22,981 nt of DNA from an uncultured Frankineae bacterium. Its GTDB lineage: Bacteria; Actinomycetota; Actinomycetes; Mycobacteriales; SCTD01. Positions 7,091 through 14,877 of the stretch are shown here, one piece after another. A model generated the notes under the pieces. It was not told where the DNA came from. It was given only the letters and a program-made list of their open reading frames with translations, and made no database searches. How positions within the stretch are numbered: the first letter of the stretch is position 1; each line of letters begins with the position of its first letter. The position numbers and the translations under genes are program-made. The stretch is taken from the NCBI GenBank assembly GCA_902805805.1, contig CADCUE010000276.1:1-22981 (forward strand). Reading direction: 5' to 3'.

Positions 7091-7906
7091 ATGCCGCAGA
7101 AGGCCTGCCGTACCGGAGTCACGCTCAACTACGAGATCAGCGGTGAGGGCGATCCGCTGCTGCTCGTCATGGGGACCTCGGGAGCGATCCCGCTCTGGGG
7201 TGAGGTCATCACTCGGTTGGCCGAGCACTACCAGGTGATCGCCTTCGACAACCGCGGTCTCGGCGGCAGCGAGCGGGGCGAGGGCGCCATCAGCGTCGCC
7301 TCCATGGCCGAGGACGCCTCGGCGCTGCTCGAGGCGCTCGACGTGCCGCAGGCGCACGTCATGGGATGGTCGCTGGGGTCCGCCGTCGCCCAGGAGATGG
7401 CGCTCGCGCACCCCGACCAGGTCGCGAGCGCGGTGATGTACGCCACCTGGGCACGGTGCGACGGCTTCCAGCGGTCGGTGCTCGCCGCGCTCCGGCTGCC
7501 CTACGTCGTCCGCGACATGGAGTCGGCGCTGACCGTCGCCGGCATCGCCTTCTCGCCCCAGCTGCTGGACCACCCCGACTTCGAGCAGATGCTCGTGCCG
7601 ATGCTCCCCGCCTTCCCGCAGAACGACGCGCAGATGCAGGTCACCGTCGAGCAGTGGGACGCCGACCTGGCGCACGACACGCTCGACCGGCTGGGGAGCA
7701 TCACCGCGCCGACGCTGGTCGTCGTCGGGGAGCAGGACCTCCTGACGCCCACCTGGCAGTCGAAGGCCGTCGCCGACGCCATCCCGGGGGCGCGCTACGA
7801 GCTCGTGACCGGTCCGGGGTCGAGCCACGGGATGCACATCGAGCGCCCGGCGGACCTCATCGCGATCGTCACCGACTTCCTGAAGGACAAGAAGATCGCG
7901 TCCTGA
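7091..7906 (+). CDS. Alpha/beta hydrolase
   Basis: A 271-residue alpha/beta-fold hydrolase of the BphD/3-oxoadipate enol-lactonase/esterase type. The oxyanion-hole region is L-V-M-G-T-S-G (25-31), with D-N-R-G-x-G (53-58). The nucleophile elbow is G92-W-S94-L-G96. The acid is Asp216 in V-G-E-Q-D, and the His is His246 or His249 in S-S-H-G-M-H. There is no signal peptide. ATG 7091 has GAGGAG (7078-7083) at 7 bases. A weak promoter TTGTCA (7032-7037) with GAGGCT (7055-7060) at 17-bp spacing lies after the preceding hairpin, so it is probably transcribed on its own. Position after a Baeyer-Villiger enzyme suggests an ester or lactone substrate; this is inference. A haloperoxidase-like or thioesterase role cannot be excluded. 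Confidence 0.88.
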   Translation: MPQKACRTGVTLNYEISGEGDPLLLVMGTSGAIPLWGEVITRLAEHYQVIAFDNRGLGGSERGEGAISVASMAEDASALLEALDVPQAHVMGWSLGSAVAQEMALAHPDQVASAVMYATWARCDGFQRSVLAALRLPYVVRDMESALTVAGIAFSPQLLDHPDFEQMLVPMLPAFPQNDAQMQVTVEQWDADLAHDTLDRLGSITAPTLVVVGEQDLLTPTWQSKAVADAIPGARYELVTGPGSSHGMHIERPADLIAIVTDFLKDKKIAS

Positions 7907-7909
7907 CCG

Positions 7910-7925
7910 GCGCCCGCGCGGGCGC
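7910..7925. terminator. Palindromic hairpin between convergent genes
   Basis: A 6-bp stem GCGCCC/GGGCGC (7910-7915 with 7920-7925) with a 4-base loop, in the 36-bp gap between the hydrolase stop and the oppositely oriented dehydrogenase stop. It can act in both directions. Confidence 0.5.
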
Positions 7926-7942
7926 TCTCCGGTCGAGGTCGG

Positions 7943-8716
7943 CTACGCGGCACCGCCGTTGCTCATCAGCAGCTGCCCGTTGATCCAGCCGCCCTCGTCC
8001 GAGCACAGGAAGCTGACGAGGTTCGCGACGTCCTCGGGCCGGCCGACCCGACCGAGGGGCGTCGCCGCGGTCACCGATGCCATGAGCGCCTCGTCCATCC
8101 AGCCGGTGTCCGTCGCGCCGGGGTTGATGACGTTCGCGGTGACCCCGAGGTGCGCCAGCTCGCGCGCCGCGGCGATGACGATGCGGTCGAGCGCCCCCTT
8201 CGTCGCGCCGTACGGCAGGTTGCCGACGGTGTGGTCGCTGGTCATGGCGAGAAGGCGTCCTCGACCTGGTGGGCCCTCGAAGCGCAACCCGAACTCGCGC
8301 ACCAGCGCCCAGGTCGCGCGGACGTTCACGGCGTAGTGCAGGTCCAGCGCCGCCGCCGTCGTGTCGAGCAACCCGTGGTCCACGCTCTCGGCATGGCACA
8401 GGACCAGGCAGCTGGGCGCGCGTCCCAGGCCGGCCGCCACGGCGTCGAACAGCCGCGGAGCAGCGTCCGGGGTCGCCAGGTCGACCTCCGTGCTCCAGCC
8501 GTGCCCACCGGCTTGCTCGACCGCGGCGGTGAGGACGTCCACGGCCTGCTCGTCGGCTCTCCACGGCATCCGGGCGTCGTACGCGGACCAGGAGGTCCAC
8601 GCGACGTCGAAGCCGTCCCGAGCCAACCGCTGGACGCAGGCTGCCGCGATGCCGGCGCGGCGACCCGCGCCCGTCACGAGCGCCACGGGCCGAGGGCCCA
8701 CTCCTGGCATGTCCAT
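7943..8716 (-). CDS. Short-chain dehydrogenase/reductase (SDR)
   Basis: A 257-residue classical SDR. The cofactor motif is V-T-G-A-G-R-R-A-G-I (14-23), with one residue more than the usual T-G-x-x-x-G-x-G. The catalytic set is N131 (Y-A-V-N-V-R), S160 (M-T-S160-D-H), Y169 and K173 (Y-G-A-T-K), followed by N-P-G-A-T-D-T-G. The usual N-N-A-G segment is replaced by C-H-A-E (107-110). The C-terminus G-W-I-N-G-Q-L-L-M-S-N-G-G is typical. It probably oxidises or reduces an alcohol/ketone or 3-oxoacyl group with NAD(P). Start choice is uncertain: ATG 8716 and ATG 8710 both lack a Shine-Dalgarno, and TTG 8749 is an unlikely alternative. It converges on the alpha/beta hydrolase and diverges from the diiron protein. 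Confidence 0.85.
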   Translation of the reverse strand: MDMPGVGPRPVALVTGAGRRAGIAAACVQRLARDGFDVAWTSWSAYDARMPWRADEQAVDVLTAAVEQAGGHGWSTEVDLATPDAAPRLFDAVAAGLGRAPSCLVLCHAESVDHGLLDTTAAALDLHYAVNVRATWALVREFGLRFEGPPGRGRLLAMTSDHTVGNLPYGATKGALDRIVIAAARELAHLGVTANVINPGATDTGWMDEALMASVTAATPLGRVGRPEDVANLVSFLCSDEGGWINGQLLMSNGGAA

Positions 8717-8835
8717 GTCGTGGATGCTCGCACCGGCAGCAAACGCCAAGGCGGCTGCCGGCGCGGGCGACGGTGCAGGCTGCAGCTCTGACGCCGCCCG
8801 TGCGTCCGGGCACGCCGTCCGGGCAGACTGCTCGG

Positions 8836-9846
8836 GTGACCACCGTGCTGCCCCTGCCCCCGACCAACGTCGTCGCGTCGCCGGCGCCGTCCCCGCGCGG
8901 TCCGCTGAGCGAGGCGCTGCTCGAGGCGCTGGTGGGCGACCGACCGGTCGACCGCCTGCCCGTGCCGCCGGCCGACGTGGACCCGTACGGCGACGACCTG
9001 CAGCTCGCGCTGCACCTGTCCTACGAGCTGCACTACCGGTCGCTCCGGGGCGTGGACGACGCGCTCGAGTGGGACCCCGACGTGCTGCGGTTCAGGTCGC
9101 TGCTGGAGCGGCCGTTCCTGGGCGCGCTGCGGAGGGACACGTCGGGCAGCCACGACGTGGAAGCCGCCCTGGCGCCGCTGCTGCTCGAGCCGGTGTCCGG
9201 CACCGGCCCGTCGTGGCACCTGGCCGAACGGGGCGAGCGCTGGCAGCTGCGCGAGTACGTCGCCCACCGGTCCGTCTACCACCTCAAGGAGGCCGACCCG
9301 CAGGCGTTCGTCGTGCCGCGCCTCGAGGGCCGGGTCAAGGCAGCGATGGTGTCCGTGCAGCACGACGAGTACGGCGCCGGCCGGGCCGAGCGGATGCACG
9401 CCACCCTGTTCGCCGCGATGATGCGGGAGCTGGACCTCGACGACGGCTACGGCGCTCACGTCGACCACGCCCCGGCTGCCACGCTGGCACCGGTCAACCT
9501 CATGTCGCTGCTGGGGCTGCACCGCTCGCTGCGAGGCGCCGCCGTCGGCCAGTTCGTCATGATCGAGGTGACGTCCTCGCCCGGCTCCCGCCGGCTGTCG
9601 TCGGCCTTCGCCAGGCTGTCCGACGGCTCGGCCGGGCAGCGCTTCTACGACGAGCACGTCGAGGCCGACGCCGTGCACGAGCAGGTCCTGCGGTCAGGCC
9701 TGCGCGACCTCCTGCGACATGAGCCGCACCTGGCTGCCGACGTCGTGCTCGGCATCGAGGCGGGCCTGCTGCTCGAGGACCGCTTCGCCGACCACGTCCT
9801 TCGCGCATGGAGCACCGGCGCCAGCTCCCTGCGGCGCCCGCTCTAA
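8836..9846 (+). CDS. Iron-containing redox enzyme (haem-oxygenase-like diiron family)
   Basis: A 336-residue protein of the 'iron-containing redox enzyme' / Haem_oxygenase_2-like family, which binds two metal ions in a helical haem-oxygenase fold (HDO type) rather than haem. Characteristic blocks are L-S-Y-E64-L-H66-Y-R-S-L-R-G-V-D-D, V-Q-H-D-E178-Y-G (175-180), R-M-H188-A-T-L-F, and a C-terminal H274-V-E276-A-D-A-V-H281-E-Q holding likely metal ligands. Characterised members oxidise small amines or fatty acids using O2; the substrate here is unknown. GTG 8836 lacks a Shine-Dalgarno, and a CAGACT hexamer ends 6 bases upstream (8824-8829), consistent with a leaderless start. Its stop overlaps the stop of the convergent CDGSH gene by 4 bases. 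Confidence 0.82.
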   Translation: MTTVLPLPPTNVVASPAPSPRGPLSEALLEALVGDRPVDRLPVPPADVDPYGDDLQLALHLSYELHYRSLRGVDDALEWDPDVLRFRSLLERPFLGALRRDTSGSHDVEAALAPLLLEPVSGTGPSWHLAERGERWQLREYVAHRSVYHLKEADPQAFVVPRLEGRVKAAMVSVQHDEYGAGRAERMHATLFAAMMRELDLDDGYGAHVDHAPAATLAPVNLMSLLGLHRSLRGAAVGQFVMIEVTSSPGSRRLSSAFARLSDGSAGQRFYDEHVEADAVHEQVLRSGLRDLLRHEPHLAADVVLGIEAGLLLEDRFADHVLRAWSTGASSLRRPL

Positions 9847-10034
9847 GCGTCCGGGCGCACCTTCGTGCGGTGGCTGGTGTCGCAGAACGGCTGGCGGCGG
9901 CTTCGGCGGCAGGTGCACAGGGCGACCACCGGGCGGTCGCAGACGACCAGCGTGCCGTCGGGCATCTCGACCTCGACCGGTCCGTCGACCAGCAGCGGTC
10001 CGCCGGGCACGGGGGTCACACGCCGTCGGTCCAC
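9843..10034 (-). CDS. CDGSH-type iron-sulfur protein
   Basis: A small 63-residue protein carrying the CDGSH zinc-finger-like 2Fe-2S site: C40-T-C42-R-R-S45-R-R-Q-P49-F-C51-D52-T53-S54-H55. All four cluster ligands (three Cys, one His) are present; the G of the name motif is T. The preceding V-P-G-G-P-L-L-V-D-G-P-V-E-V block is typical of actinobacterial members, which act as small redox or Fe-S carriers. GTG 10034 is chosen because the V-D-R-R-R-V-T start fits family length; GTG 10019 is the alternative. Neither has a convincing Shine-Dalgarno. It ends overlapping the diiron oxidase tail, and I recall the two families being frequent neighbours, which suggests the protein supplies electrons or cluster chemistry to that enzyme. 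Confidence 0.8.
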   Translation of the reverse strand: MDRRRVTPVPGGPLLVDGPVEVEMPDGTLVVCDRPVVALCTCRRSRRQPFCDTSHRTKVRPDA

Positions 10035-10080
10035 GAGTTGCGACGGTAGTCCGTCGGCGCACGGTGCCGGCTCAGACGGT

Positions 10081-10112
10081 CGAGGGCGCGCGACCTGGCA
10101 CACGCGCTCTCG
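10081..10112. other. Hairpin upstream of the CDGSH gene
   Basis: A 10-bp stem (10081-10090 with 10103-10112, one G-U pair on one strand) around a 12-base loop. It lies about 50-80 bases before the CDGSH start and could sit in its 5' leader. Function unknown. Confidence 0.3.
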
Positions 10113-10150
10113 AGGGACGTCCGGGGGTGGAGGGCGCGCTGCGACCTGCG

Positions 10151-10185
10151 GTGCAAGGCCGGCCTGGTCCTGAGCCGGCCTGCAC
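10151..10185. terminator. Intergenic stem-loop, possible terminator
   Basis: The stem GTGC plus AGGCCGGC (10151-10154 and 10156-10163) pairs with GCCGGCCT plus GCAC (10174-10185). There is a single bulged A at 10155 and a 10-base loop. GTTTG follows on the plus strand. It could stop transcription coming from the left or be a leftover of a lost element. Confidence 0.35.
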
Positions 10186-10289
10186 GTTTGCAGCGGCATG
10201 TGCCCCGCGTGTGTCCGGACAGCGGCCCGACCTGCGACGATGGCACCAGAACACCCGCTGACCTGGACTTGTGCGCTGCCCGTCGGTTT

Positions 10290-10427
10290 CCCCTGGCCAC
10301 GACCACGTTGAACACCTACGCGCACCTGTGGCCGACGGCCGAGGACCGCACCCGTACGGCCGCCAGCGGGCTGTTCGCGGCAGCGACGACTGATCCTGCG
10401 ACGGCCCGACGACGGCCCGGAGGTTGA
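10290..10427 (+). pseudogene. C-terminal remnant of a tyrosine recombinase (phage-type integrase)
   Basis: In this frame the DNA encodes A-T-T-T-L-N-T-Y-A-H-L-W-P-T-A-E-D-R-T-R-T-A and then a short tail to a TGA at 10425-10427. T-T-L-x-T-Y-x-H-L-W-P followed by D/E-R-T-R is the usual end of actinobacterial phage-type integrases. The Tyr (codon 10317-10319) would be the catalytic nucleophile. The upstream part carrying the Arg-His-x-x-Arg residues is absent, and sequence before about 10290 does not resemble an integrase. It is therefore a decayed scar of a mobile element. An ATG at 10188 opens the same frame, but its first 30 or so residues look like noise. I saw no tRNA gene or clear attachment repeat beside it. 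Confidence 0.6.
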
Positions 10428-10459
10428 CCGCAAGCCTGTGACTGCAGTGATGGGGCTGT

Positions 10460-11533
<1,074 letters not shown>

Positions 11534-11541
11534 GCCGTACG

Positions 11542-11547
11542 ACGCTA
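11542..11547 (-). promoter_or_regulatory. Candidate -10 box (TAGCGT) for ychF
   Basis: TAGCGT on the minus strand, 8 bases before GTG 11533, without a Shine-Dalgarno in between. Consistent with leaderless or very short-leader transcription. Confidence 0.45.
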
Positions 11548-11622
11548 CCGGCGGGCGTGCACGCCGACCGCCCTGTGCGCGTCGTCCACGGTCCTGTCGG
11601 ACCCGGCTGGCACGGTGTCGCC

Positions 11623-12783
11623 ATGACCACCTCGCCGTCGATCCTCGCGCTGGTGCTGGGGCTGCTCGCCGGAGCGGTCCTGGGCCTGCTCGCCGGCCGG
11701 CTGCTCGCCCGGCGCGACGAGCAGGTGCTGCTGTCCTCCTTCGAGGGCCTCGCCTCGCGCGCCCTGGCCGGGACCCGCGAGGAGGCCGACCGCGACCTGA
11801 CCGGTCAGCGCCAGGCGGTGGAGCACCTCGTCGGACCGCTGCGCGAGCAGCTGCACCTGGTCGAGGCGCAGCTGCGCGGGCTCGAGGTCGAGCGGGCCCG
11901 TGCGCAGGCCGAGCTGCGGGAGCAGGTGCGCGGCGTCCAGCGCACCTCCGAGCTGCTGGGGCGCGAGACGGCCTCGCTCGTCGACGCCCTTCGTCGCCCG
12001 CAGGCCCGAGGACGCTGGGGTGAGGTCCAGCTGCGCCGGTGCGTGGAGTACGCCGGGATGCTCGACCGGTGCGACTTCTCCGAGCAGGAGTCCCTGCGCG
12101 CCGCCGACGGCTCGACGCTGCGTCCGGACCTCGTGGTTCGGCTCGCCGGCGGGCGCACGGTCGTCGTCGACGCGAAGGTGACCCTCGCGGCCTACCTGGA
12201 AGCCGTCGAGGCTCCCGACGAGGCCGCGGCGAGCGCGCGGATGGCGGCGCACGCCAAGCACCTGCGGGCGCACGTCGACCGGTTGGCCGACCGGGCCTAC
12301 TGGACGGCGCTGCCCGACAACCCCGAGTTCGTCGTGCTGTTCGTGCCGGGCGAGGCGTTCCTCGCACCGGCGCTGGAGCACGATCCGGCGCTGCTCGAGC
12401 ACGCGTACGCCCGGCACGTGCACCTGGCGACACCGACCACCTTGGTCTCCCTCTTGCGCACGGTCGCCCACGGGTGGCAGCAGCACGCCCTGACGGAGAA
12501 CGCTCGGGCCGTGGTGGCCTGCGGTCAGGAGCTGCACGCCCGGCTCGGCACCCTCGGCGGCCACGTCGACAAGCTCGGGCGCTCGCTGGGCGCAGCGGTC
12601 ACCGACTTCAACCGCACCGTCGGCTCGCTCGAGCGCAGCGTGCTGCCGTCAGCGCGTCGGATGAGCGAGCTGGGACTGTCCGGGGACGAGCCGGCGCTAC
12701 CGCGCACCGTCGACGACCTGCCCCGACCGCTCGCCGCCCCCGAGCTGGTGACGCTCAGCCCCGTGCGCGACGAGGCGGTGTGA
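11623..12783 (+). CDS. rmuC: RmuC-family DNA recombination protein
   Basis: A 386-residue RmuC-type protein. One N-terminal membrane helix (residues about 7-27) is followed by a coiled-coil-prone region rich in Glu/Arg/Gln (about 32-120). The RmuC nuclease-like core follows: R129-G-R-W-G-E134-V-Q-L, R-P-D169-L-V-V-R, V-V-D183-A-K185 (PD-(D/E)xK-like triad), then F-V-V-L-F-V-P-G-E-A-F and A-T-P-T-T-L-V-S-L-L-R-T-V-A-H-G-W. In E. coli RmuC limits DNA inversion at short inverted repeats. It is predicted to be membrane-anchored with the nuclease domain inside. ATG 11623 lies just before the helix, with no clear Shine-Dalgarno. It is divergent from ychF, 89 bp between starts, and convergent with the next small gene. 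Confidence 0.92.
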   Translation: MTTSPSILALVLGLLAGAVLGLLAGRLLARRDEQVLLSSFEGLASRALAGTREEADRDLTGQRQAVEHLVGPLREQLHLVEAQLRGLEVERARAQAELREQVRGVQRTSELLGRETASLVDALRRPQARGRWGEVQLRRCVEYAGMLDRCDFSEQESLRAADGSTLRPDLVVRLAGGRTVVVDAKVTLAAYLEAVEAPDEAAASARMAAHAKHLRAHVDRLADRAYWTALPDNPEFVVLFVPGEAFLAPALEHDPALLEHAYARHVHLATPTTLVSLLRTVAHGWQQHALTENARAVVACGQELHARLGTLGGHVDKLGRSLGAAVTDFNRTVGSLERSVLPSARRMSELGLSGDEPALPRTVDDLPRPLAAPELVTLSPVRDEAV

Positions 12784-12867
12784 GCAGCCGTCGGAGCGCC
12801 GGACGACCATGAGCGCGACGACACGAGCCTCGGTGCCGCGCCGGTGGTCACGCGCGGGCGGCGGCTC

Positions 12868-13182
12868 TCACGACGGCTGGACGCCGTACGTCTCGCAGAA
12901 GTCCACCGCCGCGCGCGCCACGACTGCTGCGGGCGTCGCACCGGCGGCCTGGTGGTCGGCCATCAGCCTGCGCGCAACCTCCGGCGCGTCGAGCTCGCCG
13001 ATGGCGCGCAGGTGCTCCCACGCGTAGACGGCCAGCTCGCGCGCGGTCTCCTCGGGCAGGCCGGGGTCCTTGCTCCGTGCCGTCGCGGCCACCCAGTCGG
13101 CGTCGTAGCTGCCCTGCGGTGGACCGAACACCCGCTCCCCCTCGCCGTACGCCGCCGGGTCGTTGCCACTGGCCGAGGTCAC
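12868..13182 (-). CDS. Hypothetical protein, 104 residues
   Basis: I do not recognise a family. The product is acidic, soluble and Ala-rich, with no signal peptide or membrane helix. A Gly/Pro-rich N-terminus (Y-G-E-G-E-R-V-F-G-P-P-Q-G-S-Y) is followed by predicted helices (P-E-E-T-A-R-E-L-A-V-Y-A-W-E-H-L and A-P-E-V-A-R-R-L-M-A-D-H-Q). It contains a single Cys and W residues. It looks real: codon use is typical, it fills the gap between rmuC and the DUF6542 gene, and GTG 13182 is preceded at exactly 7 bases by TAGCGT (13190-13195), the window's leaderless-promoter signature. It is divergent from the DUF6542 gene, 65 bp between starts. Confidence 0.65.
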   Translation of the reverse strand: MTSASGNDPAAYGEGERVFGPPQGSYDADWVAATARSKDPGLPEETARELAVYAWEHLRAIGELDAPEVARRLMADHQAAGATPAAVVARAAVDFCETYGVQPS

Positions 13183-13189
13183 GTCCGAC

Positions 13190-13195
13190 ACGCTA
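13190..13195 (-). promoter_or_regulatory. Candidate -10 box (TAGCGT), leaderless
   Basis: TAGCGT on the minus strand with a 7-base gap to GTG 13182. A GTCGAC palindrome at 13215-13220 lies between this and the divergent -10 at 13234. Confidence 0.5.
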
Positions 13196-13233
13196 GGCCG
13201 GGGTCGCACCTCCGGTCGACAGGCGCACCGAGG

Positions 13234-13239
13234 TAGTTT
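13234..13239 (+). promoter_or_regulatory. Candidate -10 box (TAGTTT), leaderless
   Basis: TAGTTT ends 8 bases before GTG 13248 of the DUF6542 gene. There is no Shine-Dalgarno. Confidence 0.5.
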
Positions 13240-13247
13240 GCCCATCC

Positions 13248-13691
13248 GTGGACCGCCGCCCGCCCGTGCCGCTCGACGCCGCTGCGGCGCCGCGGCTGTC
13301 GCGCATCGCCGATCGGCGGGGTCTCACCACGGCCGGCGCCGCGGTCGTCATGCTGGCCGTCGGGCTGGTCGGCGTGGCGATCGACGTGTCGACGGGACCG
13401 GGGCTGAGGACGGTCTTCGCCGTCTTCTTCGTCCTGGGCTGCGCCTTGGCCGCACTCAGCGTCCACCGCGAGCACCTGCGGTCGGTCGTCGTCATGCCGC
13501 CGCTGGTCTACGCCGCCCTCTCGCTGGTCGGCAGCACGGTGGAGGGGTGGGGCGGCAGCGGGTCGTTCCTGAAGGGCCAGCTGCTGGAGCTCGTCAACGC
13601 GATCGTCCTCGGCGCACCGGTGCTGGTCGTCGGCTTCCTGACCACGCTGGTCGTGGCCCTTCTGCGCGGCGTGGCCCGCCGCTCCCGCTGA
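13248..13691 (+). CDS. DUF6542-type small membrane protein
   Basis: A 147-residue integral membrane protein with about four hydrophobic helices: roughly residues 25-45, 52-70, 80-97 and 115-138. The opening R-G-L-T-T-A-G-A-A-V-V-M-L-A-V-G-L-V-G-V-A-I-D and the V-V-M-P-P-L-V-Y-A segment match the actinobacterial DUF6542 family, usually found next to ispH as it is here. Function unknown. Its stop lies 12 bp from the convergent ispH stop. Confidence 0.8.
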   Translation: MDRRPPVPLDAAAAPRLSRIADRRGLTTAGAAVVMLAVGLVGVAIDVSTGPGLRTVFAVFFVLGCALAALSVHREHLRSVVVMPPLVYAALSLVGSTVEGWGGSGSFLKGQLLELVNAIVLGAPVLVVGFLTTLVVALLRGVARRSR

Positions 13692-13703
13692 CCTGCGGGC
13701 CGC

Positions 13704-14687
13704 TCAGGACTCAGCGATGCCGGCCTTGCGCAGGTCGCGCCGCAGCTCCGGCGGCAGGGCGAACAGCAGGTGCTCCTGCGCCGACTCCACCTCGGCGATG
13801 TCACCGAAGCCGCGGGCGGCCAGCCACTGCATGACCTCCTCGACCAGTGTCTCGGGCACCGACGCGCCGCTGGTGAGACCCACCGTCGTCACGCCGTCGA
13901 GCCATGCCTCCTGGATCTCCGAGGCGTCGTCCACCAGGTAGGACGCGGCAGCGCCGGCGTCCAGCGCCACCTCGACGAGCCGCACGGAGTTCGAGCTGTT
14001 GCGTGAGCCCACGACCAGCACGACGTCGGACTCGGCTGCGATCTCCTTGACGGCCACCTGACGGTTCTGCGTGGCGTAGCAGATGTCGGCCGACGGCGGA
14101 CCCTGCAGCAGCGGGAAACGTTCGCGCAGCGCCGCCACGGTCACGTCGGTCTCGTCGACCGACAGCGTCGTCTGGGACAGGTAGGCGACCTTCGCCGGGT
14201 CGCGGACCTCCACCTGCGCCGCTTCCTCGACCCCGTCGACGAGGTGGATGTGCTCGGGCGCCTGCCCGGTCGTCCCCACGACCTCCTCGTGACCCTCGTG
14301 ACCGATGAGCACGATGTCGACGTCCTCGGCCGCGAAGCGCTTGGCCTCCATGTGCACCTTCGTGACGAGCGGGCACGTGGCGTCGATGGTCTTGAGCTGC
14401 CGGACCTTCGCCTCGGCATGGACGGTGGGCGCGACCCCGTGCGCCGAGAAGACCACCGTCGCGCCCTCCGGGACCTGCTCGGTCTCGTCGACGAAGACGG
14501 CACCCTGCCGCTCGAGAGTGCGGACCACGTGGGCGTTGTGGACGATCTGCTTGCGCACGTAGACTGGCGCGCCGTACGCCTCGAGCGCCTTCTCGACGGT
14601 GAGAACGGCTCGGTCGACGCCCGCGCAGTAGCCGCGCGGCTTGGCCACCAGGACCCGCTTGGACGGTCGCACAGAGGTCTCCGTCAT
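13704..14687 (-). CDS. ispH: 4-hydroxy-3-methylbut-2-enyl diphosphate reductase
   Basis: A 327-residue IspH (LytB), last enzyme of the MEP isoprenoid pathway. It reductively dehydroxylates HMBPP to IPP and DMAPP with a 4Fe-4S cluster. The three cluster cysteines are Cys21 ([10 protein letters not shown]), Cys105 (I-D-A-T-C-P-L-V) and Cys203 ([10 protein letters not shown]). Substrate-binding histidines lie in I-V-H-N (50), S-A-H-G (83) and G-H-E-G-H-E-E (130, 133), with S-R-N-S-S-N-S later. Length and motifs are complete. ATG 14687 is preceded by TAGGAT (14694-14699) at 6 bases; the intervening GGAGGC is too close to act as a Shine-Dalgarno, so a leaderless start is likely. Confidence 0.97.
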   Translation of the reverse strand: MTETSVRPSKRVLVAKPRGYCAGVDRAVLTVEKALEAYGAPVYVRKQIVHNAHVVRTLERQGAVFVDETEQVPEGATVVFSAHGVAPTVHAEAKVRQLKTIDATCPLVTKVHMEAKRFAAEDVDIVLIGHEGHEEVVGTTGQAPEHIHLVDGVEEAAQVEVRDPAKVAYLSQTTLSVDETDVTVAALRERFPLLQGPPSADICYATQNRQVAVKEIAAESDVVLVVGSRNSSNSVRLVEVALDAGAAASYLVDDASEIQEAWLDGVTTVGLTSGASVPETLVEEVMQWLAARGFGDIAEVESAQEHLLFALPPELRRDLRKAGIAES

Positions 14688-14693
14688 GCCTCC

Positions 14694-14699
14694 ATCCTA
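14694..14699 (-). promoter_or_regulatory. Candidate -10 box (TAGGAT) for ispH
   Basis: TAGGAT on the minus strand with a 6-base gap to ATG 14687. Confidence 0.5.
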
Positions 14700-14877
14700 C
14701 GTCCGCGTCGCCGGTCGGCCCGGTGATCTCGATCTCGTCCGCGTGTGGAGCACACGGGTACGGGCACGCAGAGCGTGACCCGGGGGATCCGCGTGCCTCC
14801 GCACGCCCGCACCTCAGCAAGCACCGCGTCGTCACCCAGCACCTCGCCGAACGAGCCCTCGTAGGAGGCCACTGCCC

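Noticed and set aside
5426..7837. 803-codon open frame on the minus strand
   Set aside because: It is opposite the monooxygenase and alpha/beta hydrolase, and its translation is low-complexity (Arg/Gly/Val/Asp/His-rich) with no motif. It is a GC-skew shadow of two strongly supported genes.
10188..10289. Start of an intact small protein including the integrase-like tail
   Set aside because: The first 30 or so residues show no integrase similarity and odd composition. The similarity begins only near 10290, so a remnant is more likely than a 79-residue gene.
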